The notes under the pieces: generated by a model
What the model was told of the DNA's origin: nothing
Database searches by the model: none
What the model saw: the letters and a program-made list of their open reading frames with translations, nothing else
Translations under genes and position numbers: made by a program
Source: Bacteroidota bacterium
GTDB lineage: Bacteria > Bacteroidota > Ignavibacteria > Ignavibacteriales > Melioribacteraceae
DNA: 7,969 nt
Direction of reading: 5' to 3'
NCBI GenBank assembly: GCA_021814855.1
Contig: JAKAHQ010000064.1
Location: 1 to 7,969 of the forward strand
In this document: piece after piece, positions 1 to 7,030 of the stretch
Numbering within the stretch: the first letter of the stretch is position 1
Layout: every line of letters starts with the position of its first letter

Positions 1-1188
1 ACTCAATCGAACGAAGAATCAACAACTTTTCCAAGCGACCCTAAGCAGGTAGAACTGTCCAAGGCGCTTGTTGAGGAATTAAAGCAAATTGGTTTGAAAG
101 ACGCCGAGATGGATCAATATGGATATGTAATGGCTACGCTACCTTCCAACACAACAAAGAATGTTCCTACTATAGGATTTATTTCGCACGTGGATACGAG
201 TCCCGCCGTAACCGGAACGAATGTTAACCCGGTTATACATAAAAATTATCAAGGAGGAGATATTGTTTTTCCAAAAGATAAGACTAAGGTGATTGACGCC
301 GAGGGTAACCCGGAGCTTAAAGATATGATAGGGATGGATATTATTACGACCGACGGAACAACTCTTCTTGGCGCGGATGATAAAGCAGGAATCGCCGAAA
401 TAATTGACGCGATGAATTACCTAATTCAGCACCCTGAAATAAAGCACGGAACAATTCGAGTTTGCTTTACGCCGGATGAAGAAGTAGGCCGCGGCACCGA
501 GCAGTTTGACGTTAAGAAATACGGAGCCAAGTACGCTTACACAATCGACGGCTCCACACGCGGGGAAGTGGAAACCGAAACATTCAGCGCCGACGCACTC
601 GTAGTTAAGTTTAACGGCAAGAATGTTCATCCTGGTTACGCAAAAGGTAAAATGGTAAACGCTGTTAAAATAGCCGCAAGATTTTTGGAAATGCTTCCGA
701 AGGATACATTGTCTCCGGAGACAACCGAAAAGCGCGAGGGTTATGTTCACCCGACTCAAATTAACGGCAACGAAACTCAAACCGTAATCAAATTTATAAT
801 TCGAGATTTCTTCGCCGATAAGCTTAAAGAGTTTGAAGAACTTGTAAAAAGTTTGTGCGAAAAAGCGGTTGCACAATTCCCCGGCTCCACATACGAGTTT
901 GAAGTTACCGAGCAGTACCGCAACATGAAATATATTTTGGATAAACATCCGCAGGTGGAAGAGTACGCGGTTGAGGCGCTTAATCGTTTGGGAATTAAGC
1001 CGATTAATTCTTCCATCCGCGGCGGTACGGACGGCTCACGTTTAAGCTACATGGGATTGCCGACGCCGAACTTATTTGCCGGCGGACACAATTTCCACGC
1101 TTATACGGAGTACGTTGCAATTCAAGATATGGAAGCCGCAGTAAAGTTGATTGTAACGTTAGCTCAGGTCTGGGAAGAAAAATCATAA
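1..1188 (+). CDS. pepT: Peptidase T (tripeptide aminopeptidase, M20B family), 5'-truncated by window edge
   Basis: Cytosolic zinc aminopeptidase that removes the N-terminal residue of tripeptides. The frame is open from base 1, and the visible protein of 395 residues begins with TQSNEES, which matches the family's early KIDTQS region. All metal-site elements are present: SHVDTSP (His63 of the visible part, base 187), GADDKAG (about 124-130), TPDEEVGRG with the adjacent Glu160-Glu161 pair, TIDGSTRGE with Asp183, and GGHNFHAYTE with His366. Their spacing matches E. coli PepT (140, 173/174, 196, 379) with a constant offset of 13, so about 13-15 residues are missing at the left edge and the full protein would be about 409 residues, the normal length. 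The first in-frame ATG (base 109) is inside the conserved region and is not the start. The gene ends in TAA and is followed by an intrinsic terminator. Family assignment is secure; substrate preference is inferred from the family. Confidence 0.96.
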   Translation, partial: TQSNEESTTFPSDPKQVELSKALVEELKQIGLKDAEMDQYGYVMATLPSNTTKNVPTIGFISHVDTSPAVTGTNVNPVIHKNYQGGDIVFPKDKTKVIDAEGNPELKDMIGMDIITTDGTTLLGADDKAGIAEIIDAMNYLIQHPEIKHGTIRVCFTPDEEVGRGTEQFDVKKYGAKYAYTIDGSTRGEVETETFSADALVVKFNGKNVHPGYAKGKMVNAVKIAARFLEMLPKDTLSPETTEKREGYVHPTQINGNETQTVIKFIIRDFFADKLKEFEELVKSLCEKAVAQFPGSTYEFEVTEQYRNMKYILDKHPQVEEYAVEALNRLGIKPINSSIRGGTDGSRLSYMGLPTPNLFAGGHNFHAYTEYVAIQDMEAAVKLIVTLAQVWEEKS

Positions 1189-1207
1189 TCAATTTTATTT
1201 AATATAG

Positions 1208-1237
1208 CCCCGAATTCAATTCGGGGTTTATTTTTAT
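1208..1237 (+). terminator. Intrinsic terminator after pepT
   Basis: The arms CCCCGAAT (1208-1215) and ATTCGGGG (1219-1226) are perfectly complementary around a three-base loop; a 7-bp stem with a 5-base loop is equally good. The T-rich run TTTATTTTTAT (1227-1237) follows directly. It lies 19 bases after the pepT stop. The next gene starts at 1246, so the end of the T run almost touches that gene's ribosome binding site. Confidence 0.88.
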
Positions 1238-1245
1238 GAGAGTAA

Positions 1246-2097
1246 ATGCCTCACAGACTTAAACGCGCGACGGATGTTGCGCTTGGAATAAATATTTTTC
1301 TGTTTGTTATTAAAGCAATTGTTGGTGTTTTATCCAACTCAATTGCGGTAATATCCGAAGCTCTAAATTCGTTTACGGATATTCTTGTTTCCATAGGAAT
1401 AAAAATTGCCGTAAAAATTTCCCGCGATAAGCCTGATTCCAAACACCAGTTCGGTCATAATGCCGCACAGCCGATTGCCGCGTTTATACTTTCCGTGTTT
1501 GCTTTTGTTGTCGGTATAAATATTATTGAAGAATCCGTTAAGCGCTTGATCGAGCCGCAAAACATTCGCACAATTCCCTGGGTGTATATAGTTTTAGTTG
1601 TTACGATCATCACCAAAATTCTGCTGAATCGTTACCAGGTAAAAATAGGTAAGATGTTTAACAGTCCGGCAATTCGCGCCGCTTCTGTAGACAGCATAAA
1701 CGATGTGCTTGCGTCATCGATAGCGTTGGTTGGTGTGGTTGGTGCGGCGCTTAAGATGAATTACATCGACAGTATTGCAGGTATAATGGTTGCAATGTTT
1801 ATTTTCAAATCCGGCTACGAAGTTGCCCGGGAAAACCTGGATTACCTTATGGGCAGATCGGCTACAAAGGATTTTGACAATAAGCTGAAAAAAATTACTC
1901 TGCAAGTTGAAGGCGTAAAAGGTATAAACGATTTGCGCTCGCACTACGTTGGTAATAAATTTCATATAGAAATTCATATCGAGGTGGACAAAGATGCCAC
2001 TACAAGAATTTCTCACGATATAGGAAATTCCGTTCGAAGAAGACTTGAGGAAGAAGAGGACGTTCAAAAAGTATTTGTGCATATCGATCCGGTATAA
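1246..2097 (+). CDS. Cation diffusion facilitator (CDF) family transporter
   Basis: Inner-membrane exporter of divalent metal ions, 283 residues, of usual CDF length. It shows six hydrophobic segments (about 11-33, 36-55, 78-98, 111-127, 146-168, 174-192). The loop after TM2 carries the family's HxFGH element (His67, His71). The cytosolic C-terminal domain (about 208-283) has the typical pattern: VEGVKGINDLRSHYVGNKF, then HIEIHIEVD, ending VFVHIDPV. The ATG at 1246 is the only sensible start, because an in-frame TAA lies directly before it. The ribosome binding site is weak (GAGAG, 1238-1242). The metal-site residues are unusual: TM2 reads Asn41-SFT-Asp45 where His/AspxxxAsp is usual, and TM5 reads Asp149-SIN-Asp153 where HisxxxAsp is common. 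Asp in TM5 recalls Mn-type members, but the metal cannot be assigned from sequence. No separate promoter is visible, so expression may depend on read-through from pepT. The family call is firm. Confidence 0.93.
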   Translation: MPHRLKRATDVALGINIFLFVIKAIVGVLSNSIAVISEALNSFTDILVSIGIKIAVKISRDKPDSKHQFGHNAAQPIAAFILSVFAFVVGINIIEESVKRLIEPQNIRTIPWVYIVLVVTIITKILLNRYQVKIGKMFNSPAIRAASVDSINDVLASSIALVGVVGAALKMNYIDSIAGIMVAMFIFKSGYEVARENLDYLMGRSATKDFDNKLKKITLQVEGVKGINDLRSHYVGNKFHIEIHIEVDKDATTRISHDIGNSVRRRLEEEEDVQKVFVHIDPV

Positions 2098-2132
2098 GCT
2101 GGCTGCTTGATACCGGATACTTGATGCTGGAT
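2098..2132 (+). repeat. Five tandem degenerate 7-bp units (RCYKGAT)
   Basis: Directly after the CDF stop codon come five back-to-back heptads: GCTGGCT, GCTTGAT, ACCGGAT, ACTTGAT, GCTGGAT. Each fits RCYKGAT apart from one base in the first unit. The next seven bases (TTTGGAA) no longer fit. The middle unit pairs with the last codons of the CDF gene to form an inverted repeat: ATCCGGTAT at 2087-2095 with ATACCGGAT at 2110-2118. The array is non-coding. Whether it recurs in this genome cannot be seen here. Confidence 0.7.
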
Positions 2133-2166
2133 TTTGGAACAGAAGAATTGATTGACAATATTTTTA
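2133..2166 (+). promoter_or_regulatory. Possible Bacteroidota-type promoter for the acyl-CoA ligase (weak)
   Basis: TTTG (2133-2136) is followed after 22 bases by TATTTTTA (2159-2166), one base off the -7 consensus TAnnTTTG. Transcription would start near 2172, about 20 bases before the ligase ATG, which leaves the purine-rich AAAGAG (2180-2185) inside the leader. The spacer is slightly long and one consensus base is wrong, so this is tentative. Confidence 0.25.
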
Positions 2167-2191
2167 GAAATTTATAAGTAAAGAGAAATAG

Positions 2192-3886
2192 ATGAGTGAA
2201 TTAAAAAAGTTGACGCTGCTTCATGTGTTAAATAGAAGCGCTGAAAAATTTGCGGATAGACCGGCGGTCTCGTTTATAGATAAAGCTAAAACCAGTTACA
2301 AGGAATTCAAAACCAAGGTGGACAGCGTTTCCAACTTTCTTAAAAACGAAGGCATAATTGCCGGCGACAGGGTGGCTATTTTGAGCGAGAACCAGCCGAA
2401 TTGGGGAGTAGCATATTTCGCAATCACAACTATGGGCGCTATCGCAGTACCTATCATGACGGAATTTCATTCAACCGAAGTTCATCATATACTTCGTCAT
2501 TCCGAAAGTAAGGCAATTTTTATCTCCGCAAAATATTTTAACAAGATCGAAGAAGCGGGAATCGATTCGCTTCAAACCCGGATTTTATTAGACGATTTTT
2601 CCGTCATTCCGCCGGAAACTAAGAACGATTTGATTAAGGAAGTAATCAGCGGCGGCAAAAAAGAATTTGCCAAGATTAAAGAAGCCGCCATGAAATTAGT
2701 CGGCTTGATTCCCGTCGAGGTTGAGGAGGACAACAACGCTCTTATTCTCTATACTTCAGGAACAACAGGTCATTCAAAGGGAGTAATTCTCACTCATAAA
2801 AACGTTGTCTCCGATGCGATGGCAACATTGCAAATTGTTAAGGTTGGCCCGGAAGACAGGCTCCTTTCTATTCTTCCGTTGTTTCATACAATAGAATCGA
2901 CGCTCGGACTAGTAATACCGCTGATGGTTGGCGCATCAATAACATATCTTGATAAACCGCCTACGGCGGCTGCGCTGTTGCCGGCTCTTGCTAAAGTAAA
3001 ACCGACGGTGATGCTTGCCGTGCCGCTTATTATCGAAAAAATTTATCGCGGAAAGATATTACCCGAATTCAACAAAAAAACTATTGTCCGGGGGCTTTAT
3101 AAAATTCCAACCGTGAGAAAGAGATTGAACCGAATCGCCGGTAAAAAACTTCTTCACACATTCGGCGGCGAATTAAAAATGTTTTGCATCGGCGGCGCTC
3201 CCATAGCTGCGGATGTAGAAAGATTTTTGGATGAATCGGGATTCCCGTACGCAATTGGCTACGGGTTAACGGAAACCTCGCCGCTCGTTAGCGGCACATC
3301 ACCGCAATTTGTGCGGAGAAGGTCGGCCGGAAAAGTACTTCCGGGTGTGGAAATAAAAATTGACAAGCCCGATTCCAAAACCGGCGAAGGCGAAGTGCTT
3401 ATTAAGGGTCCGAATGTTATGAAAGGTTATTACAAGGATGAAGAAAAAACAAAAGAAGTATTTGACGGAGATGGCTGGTTTAAAAGCGGCGACCTCGGCG
3501 TGATAGACGATGACGGTTACCTGTTTATCAAGGGGCGTTCTAAAAATGTTATAATCGGTCCTAACGGAAAAAATATTTACCCGGAAGAAGTCGAGTCGAT
3601 CATAAACGAATTTCCGTTTGTTGACGAATCGCTTGTTATGGAAAAAGGTGACCAGCTGATAGCTAAAGTTTACCTGAACTTTGACGAGATTGACCGCGAG
3701 TTTAGAATTCAAAAACTAAACGAACAACGGGCGCGGGAAATTGTAAATAAAATTTTCAGCGACTTGCTCGTCCAGGTAAATGAAAGGGTAAATACTTTTT
3801 CGAGGATAAATAAAATTGTTGAACAGCTTGAACCGTTCGAAAAAACGCCGACGCAAAAAATAAAACGATTCTTGTACGTGGAATAA
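2192..3886 (+). CDS. Long-chain fatty acid--CoA ligase (AMP-forming, FAA1/COG1022-like)
   Basis: Adenylate-forming enzyme that activates fatty acids with ATP and CoA through an acyl-AMP intermediate; it acts in the cytosol or at the inner membrane face. The 564-residue protein is complete and shows the ANL-superfamily signatures in order: P-loop YTSGTTGHSKG (187-197), IGYGLTETSP (355-364) for adenine binding, GWFKSGDLG (428-436) with the ribose-binding Asp434, the hinge GRSKNVI (448-454), and near the C terminus KTPTQKIKR (551-559) with the likely adenylation lysine Lys556. The TPTxKxKR ending is typical of long-chain members such as eukaryotic ACSL. The P-loop has His-Ser before the Lys where Arg-Pro, Ser-Pro or Asn-Pro is usual. 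The start ATG has a weak purine-rich site (AAAGAG, 2180-2185). It lies 94 bases after the CDF gene and meets the next gene tail-to-tail. Chain length cannot be told from sequence. The symbol fadD would be plausible but is not certain. Confidence 0.93.
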   Translation: MSELKKLTLLHVLNRSAEKFADRPAVSFIDKAKTSYKEFKTKVDSVSNFLKNEGIIAGDRVAILSENQPNWGVAYFAITTMGAIAVPIMTEFHSTEVHHILRHSESKAIFISAKYFNKIEEAGIDSLQTRILLDDFSVIPPETKNDLIKEVISGGKKEFAKIKEAAMKLVGLIPVEVEEDNNALILYTSGTTGHSKGVILTHKNVVSDAMATLQIVKVGPEDRLLSILPLFHTIESTLGLVIPLMVGASITYLDKPPTAAALLPALAKVKPTVMLAVPLIIEKIYRGKILPEFNKKTIVRGLYKIPTVRKRLNRIAGKKLLHTFGGELKMFCIGGAPIAADVERFLDESGFPYAIGYGLTETSPLVSGTSPQFVRRRSAGKVLPGVEIKIDKPDSKTGEGEVLIKGPNVMKGYYKDEEKTKEVFDGDGWFKSGDLGVIDDDGYLFIKGRSKNVIIGPNGKNIYPEEVESIINEFPFVDESLVMEKGDQLIAKVYLNFDEIDREFRIQKLNEQRAREIVNKIFSDLLVQVNERVNTFSRINKIVEQLEPFEKTPTQKIKRFLYVE

Positions 3887-3904
3887 TGGCGTGGCGATAG
3901 TTAA

Positions 3905-4249
3905 TTACAATTTTGTTTTCGATTTTTTCGATAAACTCTGAACAACCAGTTCGTACGAATGATCAATCCAATCAAAAATTAGTTTATCCTTTACTGAACC
4001 GTCTAGTTCAACCGTGTTCCAATGAACTTTATTCATGTGGTAGCCTGGAGTTACAGCATCGTATTTTTCTCTTAGTTCTACAGCCAGCTCCGGATCGCAT
4101 TTTAGGTTAATACTTGCAGCCGAGTTCAAATTTGCAAGGCAGAACATTTTGCCCATGACTTTAAAAACAAGCGTTTCTTCGCCGAAAGGAAATTCCTCGG
4201 TAACGCCTGCTTTTTTTCTACAGTGGTTTCGAACCTTTTCTATATCCAT
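3905..4249 (-). CDS. MmcQ/YjbR family protein (double-wing DNA-binding-like fold)
   Basis: A small protein of 114 residues that matches the MmcQ/YjbR family along its whole length: MDIEKVRNHC at the start, VTEEFPFGEETLVFKV (16-31), INLKCDP (47-53), TPGYHMNKVHWNTV (67-80) and WIDHSYELV (94-102). The family adopts a CyaY-like or double-wing fold and is often annotated as DNA-binding, but its biological role is not established. I chose the ATG at 4249 because homologues begin with M-(D/N)-I-E. A TTG eight codons upstream (4273) would add residues the family lacks. No strong ribosome binding site is visible. The gene ends 18 bases from the ligase stop on the opposite strand, with no clear terminator between them. 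It has a short Lys-rich C-terminal tail. Confidence 0.9.
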   Translation of the reverse strand: MDIEKVRNHCRKKAGVTEEFPFGEETLVFKVMGKMFCLANLNSAASINLKCDPELAVELREKYDAVTPGYHMNKVHWNTVELDGSVKDKLIFDWIDHSYELVVQSLSKKSKTKL

Positions 4250-4284
4250 ATTTGTTCTATATTTGCAAATCAATATACTCGGAT

Positions 4285-4312
4285 TTGACTAGATTTTCCT
4301 GAAACATAAAAA
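4285..4312 (+). promoter_or_regulatory. Possible sigma-70-like promoter for prc (weak)
   Basis: TTGACT (4285-4290) and TAAAAA (4307-4312) are separated by 16 bases. A start near 4319 would give a leader of about 40 bases that includes the AGGA ribosome binding site at 4350-4353. The -10 box is poor. An alternative TAAGTTTT (4327-4334) resembles the Bacteroidota -7 box but has no partner upstream. The divergent spacer 4250-4358 must also hold the promoter of the minus-strand gene, which I could not place. Confidence 0.22.
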
Positions 4313-4358
4313 TTAATCAGCTGTATTAAGTTTTAAAATAATTTGGATTAGGACACAT

Positions 4359-6431
4359 ATGAAAAAATTCCCGATATTCATTCTATTCTTCGCGGCTTTT
4401 ATAGGCATTCAAGCGCAAAACGTTAAAGATGTTCTTTCGAAAGATCATTCGATAGATACCACCAAGGTTATAGTTCCGGATGAAACATACAATCGTCTGG
4501 GGCAAATAATCGTTCAGTTCTTGAGCATGTACCATTATAACAAGGTTCCGTTTAACGATTCCCTTGCCCAGGTAATTTATAATGAATACCTCGGCGACCT
4601 CGATAATAATAAACTGTACTTCCTTCAATCGGATATCAACGGATTTCAGAAATACAAAGACCAGTTTTGCAAATTGATTAAGGAAGGAAATCTTAAACCA
4701 GCTTTTGAAATTTTCAATGTGTTTAAAGAACGCTTAAATGAACGAATGAAATACATTGATGTTCTGCTTAAGCACAAATTTGATTTCACCAAGAAGGAAT
4801 CTTTTATTCCTAACAGGGAAAAAGCCGACTGGGCAAAAACTCCGGAAGAGTTGAACGAATTGTGGCGGCAAAGAATTAAAAACGACGAGCTCAACATGGT
4901 GCTTGCCGGTAAGGAATTAGATAAAATTCCCGATGTGCTTGGTAAGCGCTATCATAATTATCATAGAATAATTCTTCAGTATGATGCAGAAGATGTGTTC
5001 TCGTTATTCATGAATTCAGTTACTCAAACTTACGACCCGCATACGGATTATTTTTCGCAGGCAGCTTCCGATAACTTTAACATTAGCATGAAATTATCTT
5101 TGGAAGGAATCGGGGCTTCGCTTCGCCAGGATAATGATTATACTGTTGTGGCTTCCGTAATTGCCGGCGGTCCCGCGGCTAAAAGCGGCTTAATAAAAGA
5201 AGAAGATAAAATAGTCGGCGTTGCTCAGGGCGACGACGGCGAGATGGTGGATGTAATCGGCTGGCGCCTCGACGATGTAATTCAGCTTATTCGCGGAAAG
5301 AAAGGAACAGTTGTTCGTCTTCAAATTATTCATGCCAAGGATAGTCCGTCCGATCCGCCGCACGAAATTAAACTTGTGCGCGACGAAATTAAATTGGAAG
5401 AGCAGGCGGCTAAGGACGAGATTCTTAACGTCGATGATAACGGAACAAACTTCAAACTCGGTGTAATAAAGCTTCCGTCGTTCTATACGGATTTTGAAGG
5501 CCAGCGTCTCGGCAAACCGGATTATAAAAGTACAACTCGCGATGTCAGAGCAATCATAGATAAATTTAAAAAAGAAAAAGTTGACGGCGTAATTGTAGAC
5601 CTGCGCAACAATGGCGGAGGTTCGCTGCAGGAAGCAATTCAGCTTTCTGGATTGTTTATAAAAGACGGCCCGGTTGTTCAAGTAAAAAATTCGGCAGGAG
5701 CCGTTGAAGTTGATAGGGATCCTGATCCAAATATTGTGTACGATGGACCACTCGCGGTTTTGACAAACCGTTTCAGCGCATCGGCTTCCGAAATTTTTGC
5801 CGCTGCTATTCAAGATTATGGACGCGGCTTGATTCTCGGCTCCAATACTTGGGGTAAAGGCACCGTTCAAAATATGATTGACTTAAACCATGCGATAATG
5901 ATTTCTAATAAAAAATTGGGACAATTGAAACTCACAATCGCAAAGTTTTATCGTATTACCGGCAGCAGCACACAGCGTCTCGGGGTTAAGCCGGATATTT
6001 CTTTTCCGTCTCCTTACAGTTCAAAAGAATTCGGCGAGAGCGAAAAAACGAGTGCGTTGCCGTGGGATCAAATTAAGCCTGCCCAGTATAACAAGTACGG
6101 CGATTTGTCGAAGATAATTCCTTTGTTGGAAGAGAAGCATGAGGAAAGAGCAAAGACAGATCCGGAATACCTGTACACAATGGCAGAGGTAAAAGAATTT
6201 AATGAAAACCGGGAAAAGAAATCTGTCTCTTTGAACGAAGCGGAACGCAAGGAAGAAAAAGACAAACTCGACGCGGAACGCAAAAGAAGAGACGAAGAAC
6301 TTGCGAAATCTCTGAACTTGAAAATAAAAGATAAAAAAGAAGTTGAAGCTGCGACCGATAAAGCAAAAGACTACGAGCTTAATGAAAGCGGAAAAATTTT
6401 AGCCGATCTGATTCTCTCAAAAGTCGGTTGA
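4359..6431 (+). CDS. prc: Tail-specific protease (Prc/Tsp, carboxy-terminal processing peptidase S41A)
   Basis: Periplasmic serine protease that degrades proteins from their C-terminal end and helps control envelope proteins such as peptidoglycan hydrolases in E. coli. The 690-residue protein is close to E. coli Prc (682). It begins with a Sec signal peptide (MKKFPIFILFFAAFIGIQA, cleavage probably after Ala19; no lipobox Cys). It continues with the Tsp N-terminal domain (about 40-235), a PDZ domain (about 243-325), the S41 catalytic domain (about 350-550) and the Prc C-terminal DUF3340 region (about 565-690), which has a Lys/Glu-rich, probably coiled-coil stretch at 610-670. The catalytic Ser475 (in FSASASEIF) and Lys500 (in WGKGTVQ) are 25 residues apart, as in E. 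coli, and Gln504 is also kept. The start is supported by AGGA at 4350-4353, five bases before the ATG. The gene is intact. It appears to be a separate unit, as upstream it faces a divergent gene. Confidence 0.96.
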   Translation: MKKFPIFILFFAAFIGIQAQNVKDVLSKDHSIDTTKVIVPDETYNRLGQIIVQFLSMYHYNKVPFNDSLAQVIYNEYLGDLDNNKLYFLQSDINGFQKYKDQFCKLIKEGNLKPAFEIFNVFKERLNERMKYIDVLLKHKFDFTKKESFIPNREKADWAKTPEELNELWRQRIKNDELNMVLAGKELDKIPDVLGKRYHNYHRIILQYDAEDVFSLFMNSVTQTYDPHTDYFSQAASDNFNISMKLSLEGIGASLRQDNDYTVVASVIAGGPAAKSGLIKEEDKIVGVAQGDDGEMVDVIGWRLDDVIQLIRGKKGTVVRLQIIHAKDSPSDPPHEIKLVRDEIKLEEQAAKDEILNVDDNGTNFKLGVIKLPSFYTDFEGQRLGKPDYKSTTRDVRAIIDKFKKEKVDGVIVDLRNNGGGSLQEAIQLSGLFIKDGPVVQVKNSAGAVEVDRDPDPNIVYDGPLAVLTNRFSASASEIFAAAIQDYGRGLILGSNTWGKGTVQNMIDLNHAIMISNKKLGQLKLTIAKFYRITGSSTQRLGVKPDISFPSPYSSKEFGESEKTSALPWDQIKPAQYNKYGDLSKIIPLLEEKHEERAKTDPEYLYTMAEVKEFNENREKKSVSLNEAERKEEKDKLDAERKRRDEELAKSLNLKIKDKKEVEAATDKAKDYELNESGKILADLILSKVG

Positions 6432-6441
6432 CCACTCTTTG

Positions 6442-6467
6442 TCCCCCTTCTTGATTAAGGAGGGGGA
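6442..6467 (+). repeat. GC-rich palindromic stem-loop between prc and ybaK
   Basis: TCCCCCTTCTT (6442-6452) pairs with AAGGAGGGGGA (6457-6467) over 11 bp with one G-T wobble, around the loop GATT. It starts ten bases after the prc stop. The following AATTGTTATT is only partly T-rich, so it is a poor intrinsic terminator. The right arm contains AAGGAGG, a perfect anti-Shine-Dalgarno match, but 16 bases from the ybaK ATG. It looks like a small dispersed intergenic palindrome of the kind common in many genomes, though only one copy is in this window. It may still stop or stabilise prc mRNA, or hinder ybaK translation. Confidence 0.65.
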
Positions 6468-6479
6468 ATTGTTATTAAC

Positions 6480-6944
6480 ATGAAAACAAATGCCGTAAGA
6501 ATTCTCGAGTCGCACAACATTCCGCATTCAACAATCGAATATGAGTTTAACGAAGATGAGATTGACGCAGTATCCGTCGCAAAAAAAGTTGGAGTTGACG
6601 CCGATACGGTTTTCAAAACGTTGGTTGCCCGGAATGAAAAGAATGATCTGTGTGTTTTTGTCATTCCGGCCGTATTCGAACTGAATCTTAAAAAAGCCGC
6701 GGCAGCAAGTTCAGGCAAAAAAATTGAAATGATAAAGATGAAAGAGCTACAGCCGCTGACCGGTTACATCAGAGGCGGGTGTTCTCCAATCGGAATGAAG
6801 AAATTATTTCCTACCTTCATAGATGAAACAGCACAGTTGTACGATCAAATTTATGTTAGCGCCGGCATTCGGGGGATGCAGCTTAAAATTTCTCCAACCG
6901 ATTTAGCCGGAATTATAAATGCCGAATTTGCGGATTTGGTGTAA
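6480..6944 (+). CDS. ybaK: YbaK/EbsC family Cys-tRNA(Pro) deacylase
   Basis: Trans-acting editing enzyme: it hydrolyses cysteine wrongly attached to tRNA-Pro by prolyl-tRNA synthetase, in the cytosol. The 154-residue protein matches the YbaK family from end to end. Key features are VFKTLVA (44-50) with Lys46, the conserved active-site lysine at the same number as in E. coli and Haemophilus YbaK; LNLKKAA (69-75); the glycine-rich GYIRGGCSPIGMKK (95-108); and the ending IYVSAGIRGMQLKISPTDLAGIINAEFADL, which parallels E. coli IYVSGGKRG and AKFADI. The length agrees with E. coli (159). The start ATG follows prc by 48 bases. The only strong ribosome binding sequence (AAGGAGG, 6457-6463) is 16 bases away and inside a hairpin, so initiation may be weak or regulated. 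Related editing domains (ProXp-ala, INS) are similar, so tRNA specificity is inferred from closeness to YbaK. It may be co-transcribed with prc. Confidence 0.93.
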   Translation: MKTNAVRILESHNIPHSTIEYEFNEDEIDAVSVAKKVGVDADTVFKTLVARNEKNDLCVFVIPAVFELNLKKAAAASSGKKIEMIKMKELQPLTGYIRGGCSPIGMKKLFPTFIDETAQLYDQIYVSAGIRGMQLKISPTDLAGIINAEFADLV

Positions 6945-6972
6945 AACGAGTTAAAAATCGCGACTAATTGTG

Positions 6973-7004
6973 TTTGTCCGCTATCTATATTTTTCTTAGA
7001 TTTG
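6973..7004 (+). promoter_or_regulatory. Bacteroidota-type promoter (-33 TTTG / -7 TAnnTTTG) for the 54-residue gene
   Basis: TTTG (6973-6976) and TAGATTTG (6997-7004) are separated by 20 bases, an exact match to the primary-sigma promoter consensus known from Bacteroides and Flavobacterium. Transcription would begin around 7008-7011 and give a leader of about 20 bases containing the ribosome binding site GGAG (7020-7023) of the gene at 7031. A sigma-70-like TATATT (6986-6991) lies nearby but has no good -35 box. Confidence 0.6.
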
Positions 7005-7030
7005 GCACCAAAATTTAATGGAGTATTGAA

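Noticed and set aside
421..948. A 175-codon open frame on the minus strand inside pepT
   Set aside because: It is antisense to conserved M20 motifs, Cys/Phe-rich, and has no recognisable domain; a shadow frame.
2152..2178. TTGACA with TATAAG as a sigma-70 promoter for the acyl-CoA ligase
   Set aside because: The boxes are only 15 bases apart, and the start would fall about seven bases before the ATG, leaving the ribosome binding site untranscribed.
4250..4273. Longer start (TTG at 4273) for the MmcQ/YjbR-like gene
   Set aside because: It would add eight residues absent from the family, whereas MDIEKVR from the ATG at 4249 matches the usual N terminus.
5190..5870. A 226-codon open frame on the minus strand inside prc
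   Set aside because: It lies opposite the conserved PDZ and protease domains, has a low-complexity Phe/Asn-rich translation, and matches no family I know; it is a shadow of prc codon use.
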